DNA of 64,000 nucleotides from Pseudanabaena sp. Salubria-1 (GTDB taxonomy: Bacteria; Cyanobacteriota; Cyanobacteriia; Pseudanabaenales; Pseudanabaenaceae): positions 81,349 to 145,348 of the forward strand of contig JALQCR010000017.1 of the NCBI GenBank assembly GCA_023336205.1. Direction: 5' to 3'. Made by a program: the position numbers and the translations under genes. Positions 35,549 to 44,742 of this stretch are shown in pieces. Position 1 is the first letter of the stretch. Every line of letters starts with the position of its first letter. The notes below the pieces were generated by a model. That model did no database searches. It had not been told where the DNA came from and saw only the letters and a program-made list of their open reading frames with translations.

Positions 35549-35609
35549 AACCAGAACAAATTTTTAAAAAGTGTTGCTTTGCAACACTTTTTAAAAATTT
35601 GTTCTGGTT
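35549..35609. repeat. Palindrome with 29-bp perfect arms
   Basis: AACCAGAACAAATTTTTAAAAAGTGTTGC and its exact complement are separated by TTT. The GTGTTGC tip resembles other family members, but the outer TTACAGC end is not seen. Confidence 0.85.
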
Positions 35610-35906
35610 CATTTTCCATGTAAGAAAGATGGCAGTATTGATTGGGCAAAAGCAACTGAAGTCTGCATTGTATTTATGGGCGATTAGCATGACTGAACAA
35701 GATCTTTTCTTTACTCAAGAATGGGGAGAAAGGGATACTATTACGGATGCGAAGAACGTAATTGGACGCAATCACAACTAGCTAAGTGGGCTATACCGAA
35801 AAACACGTTGTTTATATCATTATTTTCTGTAACCAAAGATTCGTGGTGTCTAAATGAGTAAACTGGTTTAAGTAACGTTTAACTCGAATTTGGGGATATA
35901 GACTGA
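35610..35906. other. Gap with a possible gene remnant
   Basis: No intact gene seen. A short frame from 35726 reads GRKGYYYGCEERNWTQSQLAKWAIP, faintly like the helix-turn-helix of a Cro/C1-type regulator, but it is only about 45 codons and has no partner. Perhaps a decayed gene. Confidence 0.3.
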
Positions 35907-38900
35907 ATGGTTGATTTAGTGACAAGTCTGACTAAAGTTATTGAACAATTAAAATCGCGATCGCGTTTATCTATACTCAGCAATTGGCAAAGAGAACATG
36001 AACAAGGTACTTGGGAGACTTTACCAACGGTAAGCTCTAAGCAAAATAAGCCGATGGTAGCCTTCTTGCAATGCGAAGAAAACATTCATCTAAAGCAAGT
36101 TTGGCAAGTACCAGAGAGCTACGCAGGATTATCGATCATCGGCTCTACTATTCGGCTAAATTTAATATGGTGGGTGGATATTTGCGAGGTGTGGATTAAT
36201 GGTAATAAAGTCCAAGAAGGAGATTTATTTGATCAGAAATGTCGGATTTTATTAACTAATGATGCGGAACCTCATAAAGAATTTATCCTAGAAATCAAGC
36301 TGAATAGTCCTAAACACGACATAGGCGCATTGCAACTTTCAGAATTAATCTTTGAATATTTGCGTCAACCATGCGATCCTGATCAGTTAGCTATTGAATT
36401 AGAAATTCTCCAGACTTATATTCCAATTTTTACTAGGCATCAAGTTGATTTACAACCTCTTGAAACTGCTGCAAATAGGTTAATTAATCTATTTGCAATG
36501 TCGGCATCGATTACAAGTGAAAGCCTTTTCGAGCAACTAGCAGAAATCCGCAAGCCGCTTCTGCAATATAGCGAATTCCTGAAACAGCGTCAGATTTATA
36601 TGCTGGGAAATTCGCATATTGATGTCGCTTGGTTATGGGCGATCGCAGAAACTAAAGATGCAATGCAACGCACATTTACATCGGCTTTAAACCTCCAAGA
36701 GCATTACCCAGAATTAATCTTCAATCAAAGTACGTCTGTCTCTTATCAGTGGATGGAACGCGAATATCCTGAATTATTTGCCCGTATCCAATCTGCTGTT
36801 GTCGAGAGTAAATGGGAGCTGATCGGCGGCATGTGGGTGGAGCCAGATGGGAACTTGCCGAGTGGAGAATCTTTGATTAGACAAATTCTCTATGGTCAAG
36901 AATATTTTCGAGGGAAATTTAATAAAGAGGTCAAAATCGCATGGTTGCCAGACACCTTTGGGTTTCATTGGCAAATGCCGCAGATCCTCTTAAAAAGCGG
37001 CTTTGAAACATTTGTTACGCAAAAACTAATGTGGAATGACACTAACAAATTCCCGCATCAAATTTTTTGGTGGGAAGGTGTGGATGGAAGTCGTATCTTT
37101 ACTTATTTCAGTAATGAGATTGGGCTGGGACTAGAGCCAGTCGCGATCGCAAAATATCTTGCTAACCAAGAAGAAAAACACGATATCCCTGAGACTGCAT
37201 GGCTTTATGGCGTTGGCGATCATGGTGGCGGCCCAACTGCGGATATGCTCGACATGGGGCGCAAGTGGGCGAATTCCCCAATTTTCTTTGAGATACAGCC
37301 CAGCACATTAGAGGATTTCCTGATAAATCTCAAAGCAAAGTTACCAAGAGATTTACCAGTTTGGCAAGATGAACTTTATTTAGAATTTCATCGAGGCACA
37401 TTTACCTCCAAAGCTGAGCAAAAACGGCAAAACCGCCAAGTTGAAGTTCTAATCGGTAATGCCGAAAAATATAGCGCGATCGCATCTTTAATTACAAATA
37501 TTCCCTATCCTCAAACTGAATTAGAAATCGCATGGCAAGGATTATTGCTTAACCAATTTCACGATATTCTCACTGGTACATCAATTCCTGAAGTATTTAC
37601 TGATGCCGAACGCACTTGGACTGAGGTAAGAGAAATCTGCGATCGCCTTCTTCCTCTTAACATCCAAGAAAGCACTAATTTGCAAGCATGGAATTTTCTC
37701 AACTGGCAGCGATCGCAATTAATCAAAAAGCCAGATGGTTCATTGTGTTGGTTAGCGAATATTCCTAGCTTTGGGTTTACTGAGCTTGAATCTGTAGGAA
37801 TCTCAGAGTCAAATGAGCCTTTAAGTATTACTTCTGATAGTGAAAAGTTTTATCTAGAGAACAGATATCTTAAAGTTGAGGTTGAGCTTAAAACTGGTTT
37901 GATCGCGCAAATATTTGACAAGCGATCGCAAAAAGCGATCTTGCAATCACCTAGTACCCTCCAGTTTTTTGAAGACAAGGGACAATATTGGGATGCATGG
38001 AATATTGATCCAAATTATGAAAGTAAAAAATTAGAATCGACAACGCTTGAATCAATTGAGATTTCTAAAAATAGTAGCCTACAAATATCAGTCTGCACTG
38101 TCCAAAAGTTCCGTAATTCAACTTTTATCCAAGAGATTCAACTATCAGCCTTTGAGCCATTTATTACTGTTGAAAATTGGGTTGATTGGCAAGAGGAATA
38201 CACCTTAGTCAAAGTAGCTTTTCCAGTAAATTGGCGATCGCCCTATGCTACTTACGAAATCCCAATGGGAACGATTCAGCGTAGTACACTTGGCGAAACA
38301 CCTGAAACTAAAGCAAAATGGGAAGTCCCTTCTCAATATTGGGCAGATATATCTTCAGAGAATGTTGTTGCTCCTGCGGAGCAACAACATTCTCTAGGTT
38401 TAGCAGTTCTCAATGACAGTAAGTATGGCTATGACGCAAAACCTGACTGTTTACGTTTAACTCTGCTGCGTAGTCCTAACTGGCCTTGTCCAAATAGCGA
38501 TCGCGGTCATCATGAATTTACCTATCGCTTAGTTCCCCATCAAGGTGATTGGCATGAAGCAAATATTGTTCAACTGGCTCAAGAGTTAAATAACCCTCTG
38601 GTTTTACATTGTTCACCCATTCCAACTAAAGAACACAGTTATTTACAAGTTTCTGCACCAAATATTATTCTTTCAGCTTTTAAGCGATCGCAGGATCAGT
38701 CAGGCTGGGTAATGCGTTTTTATGAGGCGCATGGACAAACAACTGAGGCAGAAATTGAGATTTCACTCAATTTATTGCAAGCAGAGAATATTTGGGAATG
38801 CGATTTGATGGAAAACAAAAACGCTTTACTGACTATAGTTAAAGGTACTTCCAATCACTTACAAGTTATATTTAAGCCCTATGAAATTAAAACTTTTTTC

Positions 38901-38915
38901 TACTCCAACGATTAA
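35907..38915 (+). CDS. Glycoside hydrolase family 38 alpha-mannosidase
   Basis: GH38 enzymes remove alpha-linked mannose using a zinc ion and an Asp nucleophile. NSHIDVAWLWAIAETKDA (His, Asp zinc ligands) starts the catalytic domain near residue 233, and IAWLPDTFGFHW carries the nucleophile Asp349. ELYLEFHRGTFTSKAEQKRQNR, the mid helical domain and the beta-rich C-terminus follow. At 1002 residues it is normal for bacterial cytoplasmic members; no signal peptide is seen. Unusual: a perfect 18-base-arm palindrome encodes residues about 818-830 in frame. Another palindrome overlaps the stop. Confidence 0.92.
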   Translation: MVDLVTSLTKVIEQLKSRSRLSILSNWQREHEQGTWETLPTVSSKQNKPMVAFLQCEENIHLKQVWQVPESYAGLSIIGSTIRLNLIWWVDICEVWINGNKVQEGDLFDQKCRILLTNDAEPHKEFILEIKLNSPKHDIGALQLSELIFEYLRQPCDPDQLAIELEILQTYIPIFTRHQVDLQPLETAANRLINLFAMSASITSESLFEQLAEIRKPLLQYSEFLKQRQIYMLGNSHIDVAWLWAIAETKDAMQRTFTSALNLQEHYPELIFNQSTSVSYQWMEREYPELFARIQSAVVESKWELIGGMWVEPDGNLPSGESLIRQILYGQEYFRGKFNKEVKIAWLPDTFGFHWQMPQILLKSGFETFVTQKLMWNDTNKFPHQIFWWEGVDGSRIFTYFSNEIGLGLEPVAIAKYLANQEEKHDIPETAWLYGVGDHGGGPTADMLDMGRKWANSPIFFEIQPSTLEDFLINLKAKLPRDLPVWQDELYLEFHRGTFTSKAEQKRQNRQVEVLIGNAEKYSAIASLITNIPYPQTELEIAWQGLLLNQFHDILTGTSIPEVFTDAERTWTEVREICDRLLPLNIQESTNLQAWNFLNWQRSQLIKKPDGSLCWLANIPSFGFTELESVGISESNEPLSITSDSEKFYLENRYLKVEVELKTGLIAQIFDKRSQKAILQSPSTLQFFEDKGQYWDAWNIDPNYESKKLESTTLESIEISKNSSLQISVCTVQKFRNSTFIQEIQLSAFEPFITVENWVDWQEEYTLVKVAFPVNWRSPYATYEIPMGTIQRSTLGETPETKAKWEVPSQYWADISSENVVAPAEQQHSLGLAVLNDSKYGYDAKPDCLRLTLLRSPNWPCPNSDRGHHEFTYRLVPHQGDWHEANIVQLAQELNNPLVLHCSPIPTKEHSYLQVSAPNIILSAFKRSQDQSGWVMRFYEAHGQTTEAEIEISLNLLQAENIWECDLMENKNALLTIVKGTSNHLQVIFKPYEIKTFFYSND
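38357..38395 (+). repeat. Palindrome inside the alpha-mannosidase coding region
   Basis: AGAGAATGTTGTTGCTCC, loop TGC, and its exact complement. It is translated in frame as ENVVAPAEQQHSL. It has the look of the intergenic hairpins here but lies in a gene. Confidence 0.9.
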
Positions 38916-38947
38916 TAGCATCGCTTCGCGACGCTATTAATCGTTGG
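38905..38947 (+). terminator. Palindrome overlapping the alpha-mannosidase stop
   Basis: CCAACGATTAATAGC pairs with GCTATTAATCGTTGG, inner part TCGC-TTC-GCGA with one mispaired base. The stop TAA of the gene is in the left arm. It could end transcription, though no T run follows. Confidence 0.6.
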
Positions 38948-38956
38948 ACTTATGAC

Positions 38957-39063
38957 TTACAGCAATTGCCGATTAAACGAGCCACAAGAAAAATTTTGAA
39001 ACCATTGCGAAGCAACGCCTTCAAAATTTTTCTTAGTTGGGGTTTGAGCACAAAGCGCTGTAA
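38957..39063. repeat. TTACAGC/GCTGTAA palindromic element, copy at 39 kb
   Basis: The ends are TTACAGC (38957-38963) and GCTGTAA (39057-39063). The inner arms, CCACAAGAAAAATTTTGAA and TTCAAAATTTTTCTTAGTTGG, are imperfect. The 3' part GAGCACAAAGCGCTGTAAGGA ends 22 bases before the next ATG. Length 107 bp, nearly the same as copy 2. Confidence 0.9.
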
Positions 39064-39084
39064 GGAACATTTACTGTTCAAAAA

Positions 39085-39843
39085 ATGTCCAGAGTTATCA
39101 AGTTTAACTTCAGCCCTAATACCTTTATGCCATTTTTTTCAGTTCTTATTGACTTACTTAGCGATCGCGATCGGTTCATTCAAGAAATCTATGACGGCAT
39201 CAAAGTCAACACCAAAATATTTGGCTTGTTAGTTTGTAGCTCCATATTTTTAGCGATTTATGGCGGATTGATCGGTGCTGTTAGTTCTTGGATGCAGGTT
39301 CTATCTTCGGCAGCTAAGTTGCCATTTTTGTTTCTTATTACCTTAGCAATTTGCTTACCTGCGCTCTATTTCTTTAATGTTTACTTCGGTGCAAAAACTC
39401 GTCTGAGTCAATATACGGCGATTTTACTTTGCGCGGTAACTATTACGAGTACTTTATTATTTGGTTTTGCGCCAGTCACCTTATTCTTCTTGATTACGAC
39501 AGATAGCTATTCCTTTTTTCTGCTGTTAAACGTTGCCATATTCACGCTAACAGGAATTATTGGAGTTTACTTTCTCTATCAAGTTTTACTGCCAAAAGTA
39601 GAAACTATTGTCTCAGATCAAGGCTTAGTGATAGAAGATACAGCGATCGACAAAAATCGCAAAGTACGGATATCGATTTTGAAGTTTTGGTTAGGGCTTT
39701 ATGCTTTTGTTGGTAGTCAGATGGCCTGGACACTCAGACCGTTTTTTGGCTCCTTTGGCTCCAAATTTGATTTTTTCCGTCCTCGTGAGGGTAATTTTTA
39801 TATGGCGGTCTGGAATGCTATTAAGCAATTCTTTATCTCGTAA
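39085..39843 (+). CDS. Multi-pass membrane protein, unknown (YIP1-like)
   Basis: 252 residues with about five to six hydrophobic segments, including SSIFLAIYGGLIGAVSSW, FLFLITLAICLPALYFF and VAIFTLTGIIGVYFLYQVL. FYMAVWNAIKQFF lies at the end and FGSFGSKFDFFRP before it. It recalls YIP1-type or similar small membrane proteins; I am not sure. It is followed by another palindrome and a two-segment membrane protein, and may be co-transcribed with that gene. Confidence 0.6.
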   Translation: MSRVIKFNFSPNTFMPFFSVLIDLLSDRDRFIQEIYDGIKVNTKIFGLLVCSSIFLAIYGGLIGAVSSWMQVLSSAAKLPFLFLITLAICLPALYFFNVYFGAKTRLSQYTAILLCAVTITSTLLFGFAPVTLFFLITTDSYSFFLLLNVAIFTLTGIIGVYFLYQVLLPKVETIVSDQGLVIEDTAIDKNRKVRISILKFWLGLYAFVGSQMAWTLRPFFGSFGSKFDFFRPREGNFYMAVWNAIKQFFIS

Positions 39844-39868
39844 ACCTGAGTTTAGAAATTAACAGTAA

Positions 39869-39929
39869 AATATAGAACCAATTTTTTGTGGCAAGGCTAA
39901 ACCTCACCATAAAAAATTGGTTCTATATT
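39869..39929. repeat. Palindrome between two membrane protein genes
   Basis: Perfect 19-base arms AATATAGAACCAATTTTTT and complement enclose a 23-base loop. Similar in the ACCAATTTTTTGTG part to the one at 40693-40737. Confidence 0.8.
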
Positions 39930-39956
39930 AAATCGTAGAACTCTTACCCCACAATC

Positions 39957-40682
39957 ATGCAAACTGATATCAGAAATTTGCAGATCACTGAGCAAGATCT
40001 TGAGAGAGTAACAGGAAAAGAGATTAGTCTTTTATTCATTGGAAGTACTTATAGAATTTCTATACTCCAAAAGAAAAAATGCTTGGTTCCTTTTTTACTG
40101 AGTGAGGCTATCACTCTATTCTTAATTTCAATTTTCAGTTTGCCAATTAGCATTTTGATCTTTCAAGCTCTTGGGAGCCCTATAAATAATCGTCAAGATC
40201 AAGTTGGATTTGCCATTTTTGTATTCTCATTTGTGTTAATTCTGTTCGCTAGTTGGAACCTATTTGCTTGGAAGAGATCTAAAAAAATGGCTTGTTTGTC
40301 GCATCTGCTCGATGAAGTAGATAAGTATAATCAGGTGGTTTTAGCTGTCGATATTAGCGATCGCCTAAAATCTGCTAGTAATCAACCCGTAAATCGCGAT
40401 CAGCACCTCGATCATCGCGAAGATATACTGCAAGCTCTTGAGCTAACTAGAGATAGTCTAATTTGCGGCTTAACTACAGAAAAAATCCTCCGAGAGCATC
40501 GGAACTTTTTAAGTAGTCATCGCCAGCTTTTTGACAATATTGAGCAAAATCTAATTGCATTAGAGTCCTTAGAAGTGAAGAATCAAGCCGATCAGTATAG
40601 TTCTATGCTGAGTGATGCATTAGTCATTGGTATCAATGTCCAAAGAGAAATGCTGAACTTGCAAACACATAAAATCATCTAG
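39957..40682 (+). CDS. Membrane protein of unknown function with helical C-terminus
   Basis: Two hydrophobic segments near residues 46-68 and 80-102 are flanked by a short soluble front and a long helical part (residues about 110-240, with LDHREDILQALELTRDSLICGL). No family was recognised. It lies between two palindromes, following the 39085-39843 gene in the same direction. Confidence 0.6.
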   Translation: MQTDIRNLQITEQDLERVTGKEISLLFIGSTYRISILQKKKCLVPFLLSEAITLFLISIFSLPISILIFQALGSPINNRQDQVGFAIFVFSFVLILFASWNLFAWKRSKKMACLSHLLDEVDKYNQVVLAVDISDRLKSASNQPVNRDQHLDHREDILQALELTRDSLICGLTTEKILREHRNFLSSHRQLFDNIEQNLIALESLEVKNQADQYSSMLSDALVIGINVQREMLNLQTHKII

Positions 40683-40692
40683 AGGTTCTGTA

Positions 40693-40737
40693 ACCCAATT
40701 TTTTGTGAGTAGCTTCGCCGCCCATAAAAAATTGGGT
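40693..40737. repeat. Palindrome after the 39957-40682 gene
   Basis: ACCCAATTTTTT and AAAAAATTGGGT (12 bases each), loop containing GCTTCGCCGCCCAT. It ends in TCTTTATT, so it might serve as a terminator. Confidence 0.65.
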
Positions 40738-40778
40738 CTTTATTGTTGTAGTATCGTGCAAATTTCATTACTAAAACC

Positions 40779-41123
40779 TTGGCACAAAATTATTTAGATT
40801 TAGTTCATGATTTGCAAAATCAGTTAGAAAGATTGCAAACAGAGATCGCCTCCCAAAAAGAACCTGTACCTGCGATCGCCAAAGACTGGCTGCGCTCGCA
40901 TCGCGAAATTCAAACATTTTTTCAGTCAAATCTTATAAATGCAGATTTAGAGATAACACCGCAAAATTTATCTTTGCAAGTGGAAATTGATAAACAATTA
41001 AAAATGCTTGGCGTAGATTTAACAATGTTGCAAACTGCGCGTAGTCCCGCCACATGGCAAAAAAGGCATCAACAAGCCTGCGATCGCTTTGTTTTATTAG
41101 ATCGCTATTTTCAAATGCATTAA
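40779..41123 (+). CDS. PatD-like small protein
   Basis: A 114-residue helical protein starting at a TTG. The second half (LQVEIDKQLKMLGVDLTMLQTARSPATWQKR) resembles, from memory, the heterocyst-frequency protein PatD of filamentous cyanobacteria, with EISKQLRLLEIDIMFFQGAR-like spacing. PatD affects the number of heterocysts in Anabaena, but nothing in the window suggests that this organism makes them, so the role here is open. The gene is about 100 bases downstream of a membrane protein gene and 130 upstream of ndhF. Confidence 0.55.
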   Translation: MAQNYLDLVHDLQNQLERLQTEIASQKEPVPAIAKDWLRSHREIQTFFQSNLINADLEITPQNLSLQVEIDKQLKMLGVDLTMLQTARSPATWQKRHQQACDRFVLLDRYFQMH

Positions 41124-41251
41124 TTCCATGAATTAATCATATATATTAATCACTTGGATTAAACAAAGGGGTGCAAAGCATTTTACGGTAAACTCTTAGA
41201 ATATCTAATAGATTTTAAGATAAACATAGTAAAAACTCTATAGTAAACTCA

Positions 41252-43123
41252 ATGATCCTAGAAACAGCTTGGCTACTTCCTTGCTATGGTTTGCTGGGCG
41301 CAGGGCTAACACTCCCTTGGTCATTAAGGATAGTGCGTCGTACAGGGCCACGTCCTGCGGCTTACCTGAACATATTGATGACTGTACTTGCACTAGTGCA
41401 TAGCTGTTGGCTGCTGACATCAATTTGGGGACAACCTTCTCAACAATTTGAATTTATTTGGTTCCAAGCTTTTGATCTAAATCTTGCTTGCGCCTTTGAT
41501 ATCTCCACGATTAGTGTCGGCGCGGCAGTGATGATTGCCGTGATGAGTCTAATCTCACAGGTCTATGGATTAGGCTCTCTTGAAACTGATTGGGCGATCG
41601 CCAGATTTTGCGCCTTAATTGGCTTTTTTGAAGCTGCGATCACAGGGATTGCTTTTAGTGACTCACTATTTTTCAGCTATGCTCTGCTGGAAATGCTCAC
41701 CCTATCAACTTATTTACTGGTCGGATTTTGGTATGCACAGCCCCTAGTAGTAACTGCCGCTAGAGACGCATTTTGGACAAAGAGAGTCGGCGACTTATTT
41801 TTGTTAATGGCTGTAGTTACATTGTCCAATCTTACGGATAGTTTGAATTTTTCCGATCTCAAAACATGGGCTGATGCGCCGCAAACAATCGCCTATTTTG
41901 CTGAGCATCAACAATTTGGCACATTATTAGGACTAGCTTTAATTGCAGGACCACTGGGTAAATGTGCCCAGTTCCCACTGCATCTATGGCTAGATGAGGC
42001 AATGGAAGGACCAAACCCTGCTTCGATTTTGCGGAATTCCGTGGTTGTGGGCGCGGGAGCATATGTCCTAATTAAGTTTCAGCCAGTATTAGCGCTGTTC
42101 CCATTGGCTGCCGAGGTGTCTGTGGTGATTGGCGCAATTACAGCGATCGGGACATCATTAGTTGCGATCGCCCAAATCGATATGAAGCGAGCTTTGTCCC
42201 ACTCAACCAGCGCTTACCTTGGTCTAGTTTTCATTGCCGTAGGGATGCAACAACCCGATCTAGCATTAGGTTTGCTCTTTAGTCATGGCATCAGCAAAGC
42301 GCTGCTATTCCTAAGTTCAGGCGCTGTGATGATATCCACAATGACTCAAGATCTTACAGAAATGGGTGGCATCAAAACGCGAATGCCCGCCAGTCTAGTC
42401 GGTTTTATTGTTGGTTCACTGGGCTTAGTGGCTCTGATTCCCTTTGGAGGATTTTGGACACTCTTACGCTGGGAAGAAACATTTTGGAATAGTGACCCTT
42501 GGTTAATTGCGATCGCCTTATTAGTCAATAGCATTACTGCCTTTGGTCTCATGCGAATGTTTGCACTCGTATTTCTTGGACCCACTCAGCCCAAAACCCG
42601 TCGCGCACCCGAAGTTGCTTGGCCAGTTGCGCTTCCATTAGTCTCTCTAACGATCATTACTTTGCTTGTGCCCATCTTGTTACCATCATGGGAATTCGTA
42701 GATATTGACTTAGATACTGTAGATATCTGGGGTACTGTCGTACTTTCTGCTTCTGGGCTTCTAGGTTTTGGATTAGGCGCATATATCTACATCAAACCCT
42801 ACGAAACTGGTAGCTCAGTACCGATGTTGCCCAAGCCTACTCGTCAGTTATGGAAAGCTTTGCAGGATTTGCTAGCCTATGACCTCTATGTCCAATCCAT
42901 CTATAAATACACAGTGGTCTTAATTGTGGGCGGTGGTTCCAAATTTTTGGCTTGGATTGATCGCTATTTAGTCGATGGGTCAGTCAACTTTGTTGGCTTT
43001 GCCTCAATATTTAGCGGTGAAAGCTTGAAATATACGGTGACAGGCAGGTTGCAGCAGTATGTGCTAACAATCATGATCGGTTTAATTCTGATCGGATTTG
43101 CTGCTTTTTACGGTCTTCAGTAA
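41252..43123 (+). CDS. ndhF4: NDH-1 subunit NdhF4 (CO2-uptake type)
   Basis: NdhF is a proton-pumping antenna-like membrane subunit of the cyanobacterial NDH-1 complex. The 623-residue protein has the FFEAAITGIAFSDSLFFSYALLEMLTLSTYLLVGFWYAQPLVVTAARDAFWTKRVGD signature region (cut here for reading only), GPLGKCAQFPLHLWLDEAMEGP and IAQIDMKRALSHSTSAYLG. It is like NdhF3/F4, not NdhF1. NdhF4 is preferred because the following ndhD has no cupA behind it and cupB is a separate gene. The start at 41252 gives MILETAWLLPCYGLLGAG. It is the first gene of an ndhF-ndhD pair. Confidence 0.85.
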   Translation: MILETAWLLPCYGLLGAGLTLPWSLRIVRRTGPRPAAYLNILMTVLALVHSCWLLTSIWGQPSQQFEFIWFQAFDLNLACAFDISTISVGAAVMIAVMSLISQVYGLGSLETDWAIARFCALIGFFEAAITGIAFSDSLFFSYALLEMLTLSTYLLVGFWYAQPLVVTAARDAFWTKRVGDLFLLMAVVTLSNLTDSLNFSDLKTWADAPQTIAYFAEHQQFGTLLGLALIAGPLGKCAQFPLHLWLDEAMEGPNPASILRNSVVVGAGAYVLIKFQPVLALFPLAAEVSVVIGAITAIGTSLVAIAQIDMKRALSHSTSAYLGLVFIAVGMQQPDLALGLLFSHGISKALLFLSSGAVMISTMTQDLTEMGGIKTRMPASLVGFIVGSLGLVALIPFGGFWTLLRWEETFWNSDPWLIAIALLVNSITAFGLMRMFALVFLGPTQPKTRRAPEVAWPVALPLVSLTIITLLVPILLPSWEFVDIDLDTVDIWGTVVLSASGLLGFGLGAYIYIKPYETGSSVPMLPKPTRQLWKALQDLLAYDLYVQSIYKYTVVLIVGGGSKFLAWIDRYLVDGSVNFVGFASIFSGESLKYTVTGRLQQYVLTIMIGLILIGFAAFYGLQ

Positions 43124-43152
43124 AAGTTCAGCGCATATGGCGCTGAACTTTT
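43122..43152 (+). terminator. Hairpin between ndhF4 and ndhD4
   Basis: AAAAGTTCAGCGC and GCGCTGAACTTTT surround ATATG. It could lower read-through from ndhF4 to ndhD4, or merely be one of the many palindromes. Confidence 0.6.
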
Positions 43153-43183
43153 ATTGGTTTTAATTATTATTTTTTAATCAAAT

Positions 43184-44698
43184 ATGCTTAGTACATTAGT
43201 TTGGGGTCCGATCGCAGGTGCGCTTCTTATCATTTTAGTGGGAGCAGCTCTTGATTCCCAGCAGTTACGTCGATTGTCATTGGGAATTGCGATCGCTACA
43301 TTTGGATGGTCTCTCTTCTTAATCACCAAATTTGATATTAGTCTATCCACAATCCAATTAAGCGAGTCCTTAGCTTGGTTAGATCCGATCGGACTCACCT
43401 ATCGGCTAGGTGTTGATGGTCTATCCTTCCCACTAGTTCTAATGAATGGATTATTGCTGATTGTCGCTACCTACATCAGCAATGATGTCCAACGTCCTCG
43501 ACTCTATTTTCCATTGCTATTACTGCTTGGGGGCGGTGTCAATGGAGCATTTCTTTCTCAAAATTTACTCCTCTTTTTCCTTTTCTTTGAAATTGAACTA
43601 ATCCCACTCTACCTATTAATTGCAATTTGGGGCGGAGAAAAACGCGGCTATGCGGCTACCAAGTTTTTAATTTATACTGCCATCTCAGGGGTGCTGATCT
43701 TAGCGGCTTTCTTTGGTATGGCGTTTTTGGGCAGTGGTGATACAGCTTTTACCTTTAATTATCAAGACTTAAATCTTGAAGGCGTATCGACAACGACCAA
43801 AGGAATTTTGCTAGTTCTGCTACTCCTTGGCTTTGGCATCAAAATTCCAATCGTGCCATTGCATACATGGTTACCCGATGCTCACGTTGAAGCTTCAACC
43901 CCAGTTTCTACGTTACTCGCAGGAGTTCTGCTTAAACTAGGAACTTATGGTCTATTGCGATTTGGACTGGGGTTACTGCCCGAAGCATGGCAAGCGATCG
44001 CTCCTTTTTTGGCAGGTTGGGCTGTGGTCAGCGTCATTTATGGATGTCTTACCGCAATCACTCAAACTGACATGAAAAAAATGGTTGCCTATAGTTCTGT
44101 AGGACATATGGGTTATATCCTGCTCGCCTTAGCCGCTGCTACGCCATTGTCACTTGTAGGGGCTACTTTTCAGATGGTTAGTCATGGGCTGATCTCGGCA
44201 CTACTATTTATTCTGGTGGGTATTGTTTACAAGAAAACGGGAACCCGAGATATCAACTCCCTCAATGGTTTGCTCAACCCTGAACGTGGTTTACCAATTA
44301 CAGGTTCGCTGATGATTTTGGCTGCCATGGCAAGCGCAGGTACACCAGGAATGATTGGGTTTATTGCTGAATTTGTAATTTTCCGTAGCAGTTTTGCAGT
44401 TTTCCCAATCCAAACTCTTCTCTGTATGATTGGAACTGGATTAACTGCGGTCTATTTCCTAATCATGATCGATCGAGTGTTTTTTGGTCGTCTTGCTGTC
44501 GAAAAAATTGCCAATCAGCCACCGATTAGTAATTTTCCCTTTGCAAAATGGCAAGAAAAATTTCCTGCGATCGCTCTCGCACTGATCATCGTTTTCTTTG
44601 GACTAGTTCCCAACTTAGCCACCAAAATGATCGAGAGCTCCGCCGATGCGATCGCGCCAAATCACACTACGCCAAGTCATATTGCTTTGGTAGAATAG
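43184..44698 (+). CDS. ndhD4: NDH-1 subunit NdhD4 (CO2-uptake type)
   Basis: 504 residues with about 14 membrane segments. RLGVDGLSFPLVLMNGLLL, FEIELIPLYLLIAIWGG, IKIPIVPLHTWLPDAHVEAST with the conserved charged residues, and DMKKMVAYSSVGHMGYILL are typical of NdhD/NuoM. It works with NdhF4 and CupB in the NDH-1MS' complex (known for the family; assigned here by context). It begins 60 bases after ndhF4 and ends at a strong hairpin. Confidence 0.87.
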   Translation: MLSTLVWGPIAGALLIILVGAALDSQQLRRLSLGIAIATFGWSLFLITKFDISLSTIQLSESLAWLDPIGLTYRLGVDGLSFPLVLMNGLLLIVATYISNDVQRPRLYFPLLLLLGGGVNGAFLSQNLLLFFLFFEIELIPLYLLIAIWGGEKRGYAATKFLIYTAISGVLILAAFFGMAFLGSGDTAFTFNYQDLNLEGVSTTTKGILLVLLLLGFGIKIPIVPLHTWLPDAHVEASTPVSTLLAGVLLKLGTYGLLRFGLGLLPEAWQAIAPFLAGWAVVSVIYGCLTAITQTDMKKMVAYSSVGHMGYILLALAAATPLSLVGATFQMVSHGLISALLFILVGIVYKKTGTRDINSLNGLLNPERGLPITGSLMILAAMASAGTPGMIGFIAEFVIFRSSFAVFPIQTLLCMIGTGLTAVYFLIMIDRVFFGRLAVEKIANQPPISNFPFAKWQEKFPAIALALIIVFFGLVPNLATKMIESSADAIAPNHTTPSHIALVE

Positions 44699-44701
44699 TT
44701 T

Positions 44702-44734
44702 AGCAAGAGGTGGTGCTTTGCACCGCCTCTTGCT
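44702..44734. terminator. Hairpin terminator after ndhD4
   Basis: AGCAAGAGGTGGTGC pairs, one base off, with GCACCGCCTCTTGCT around TTT, with T's on both sides. It also ends the convergent glycosyltransferase fragment. Confidence 0.8.
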
Positions 44735-44742
44735 TTTGTGAT

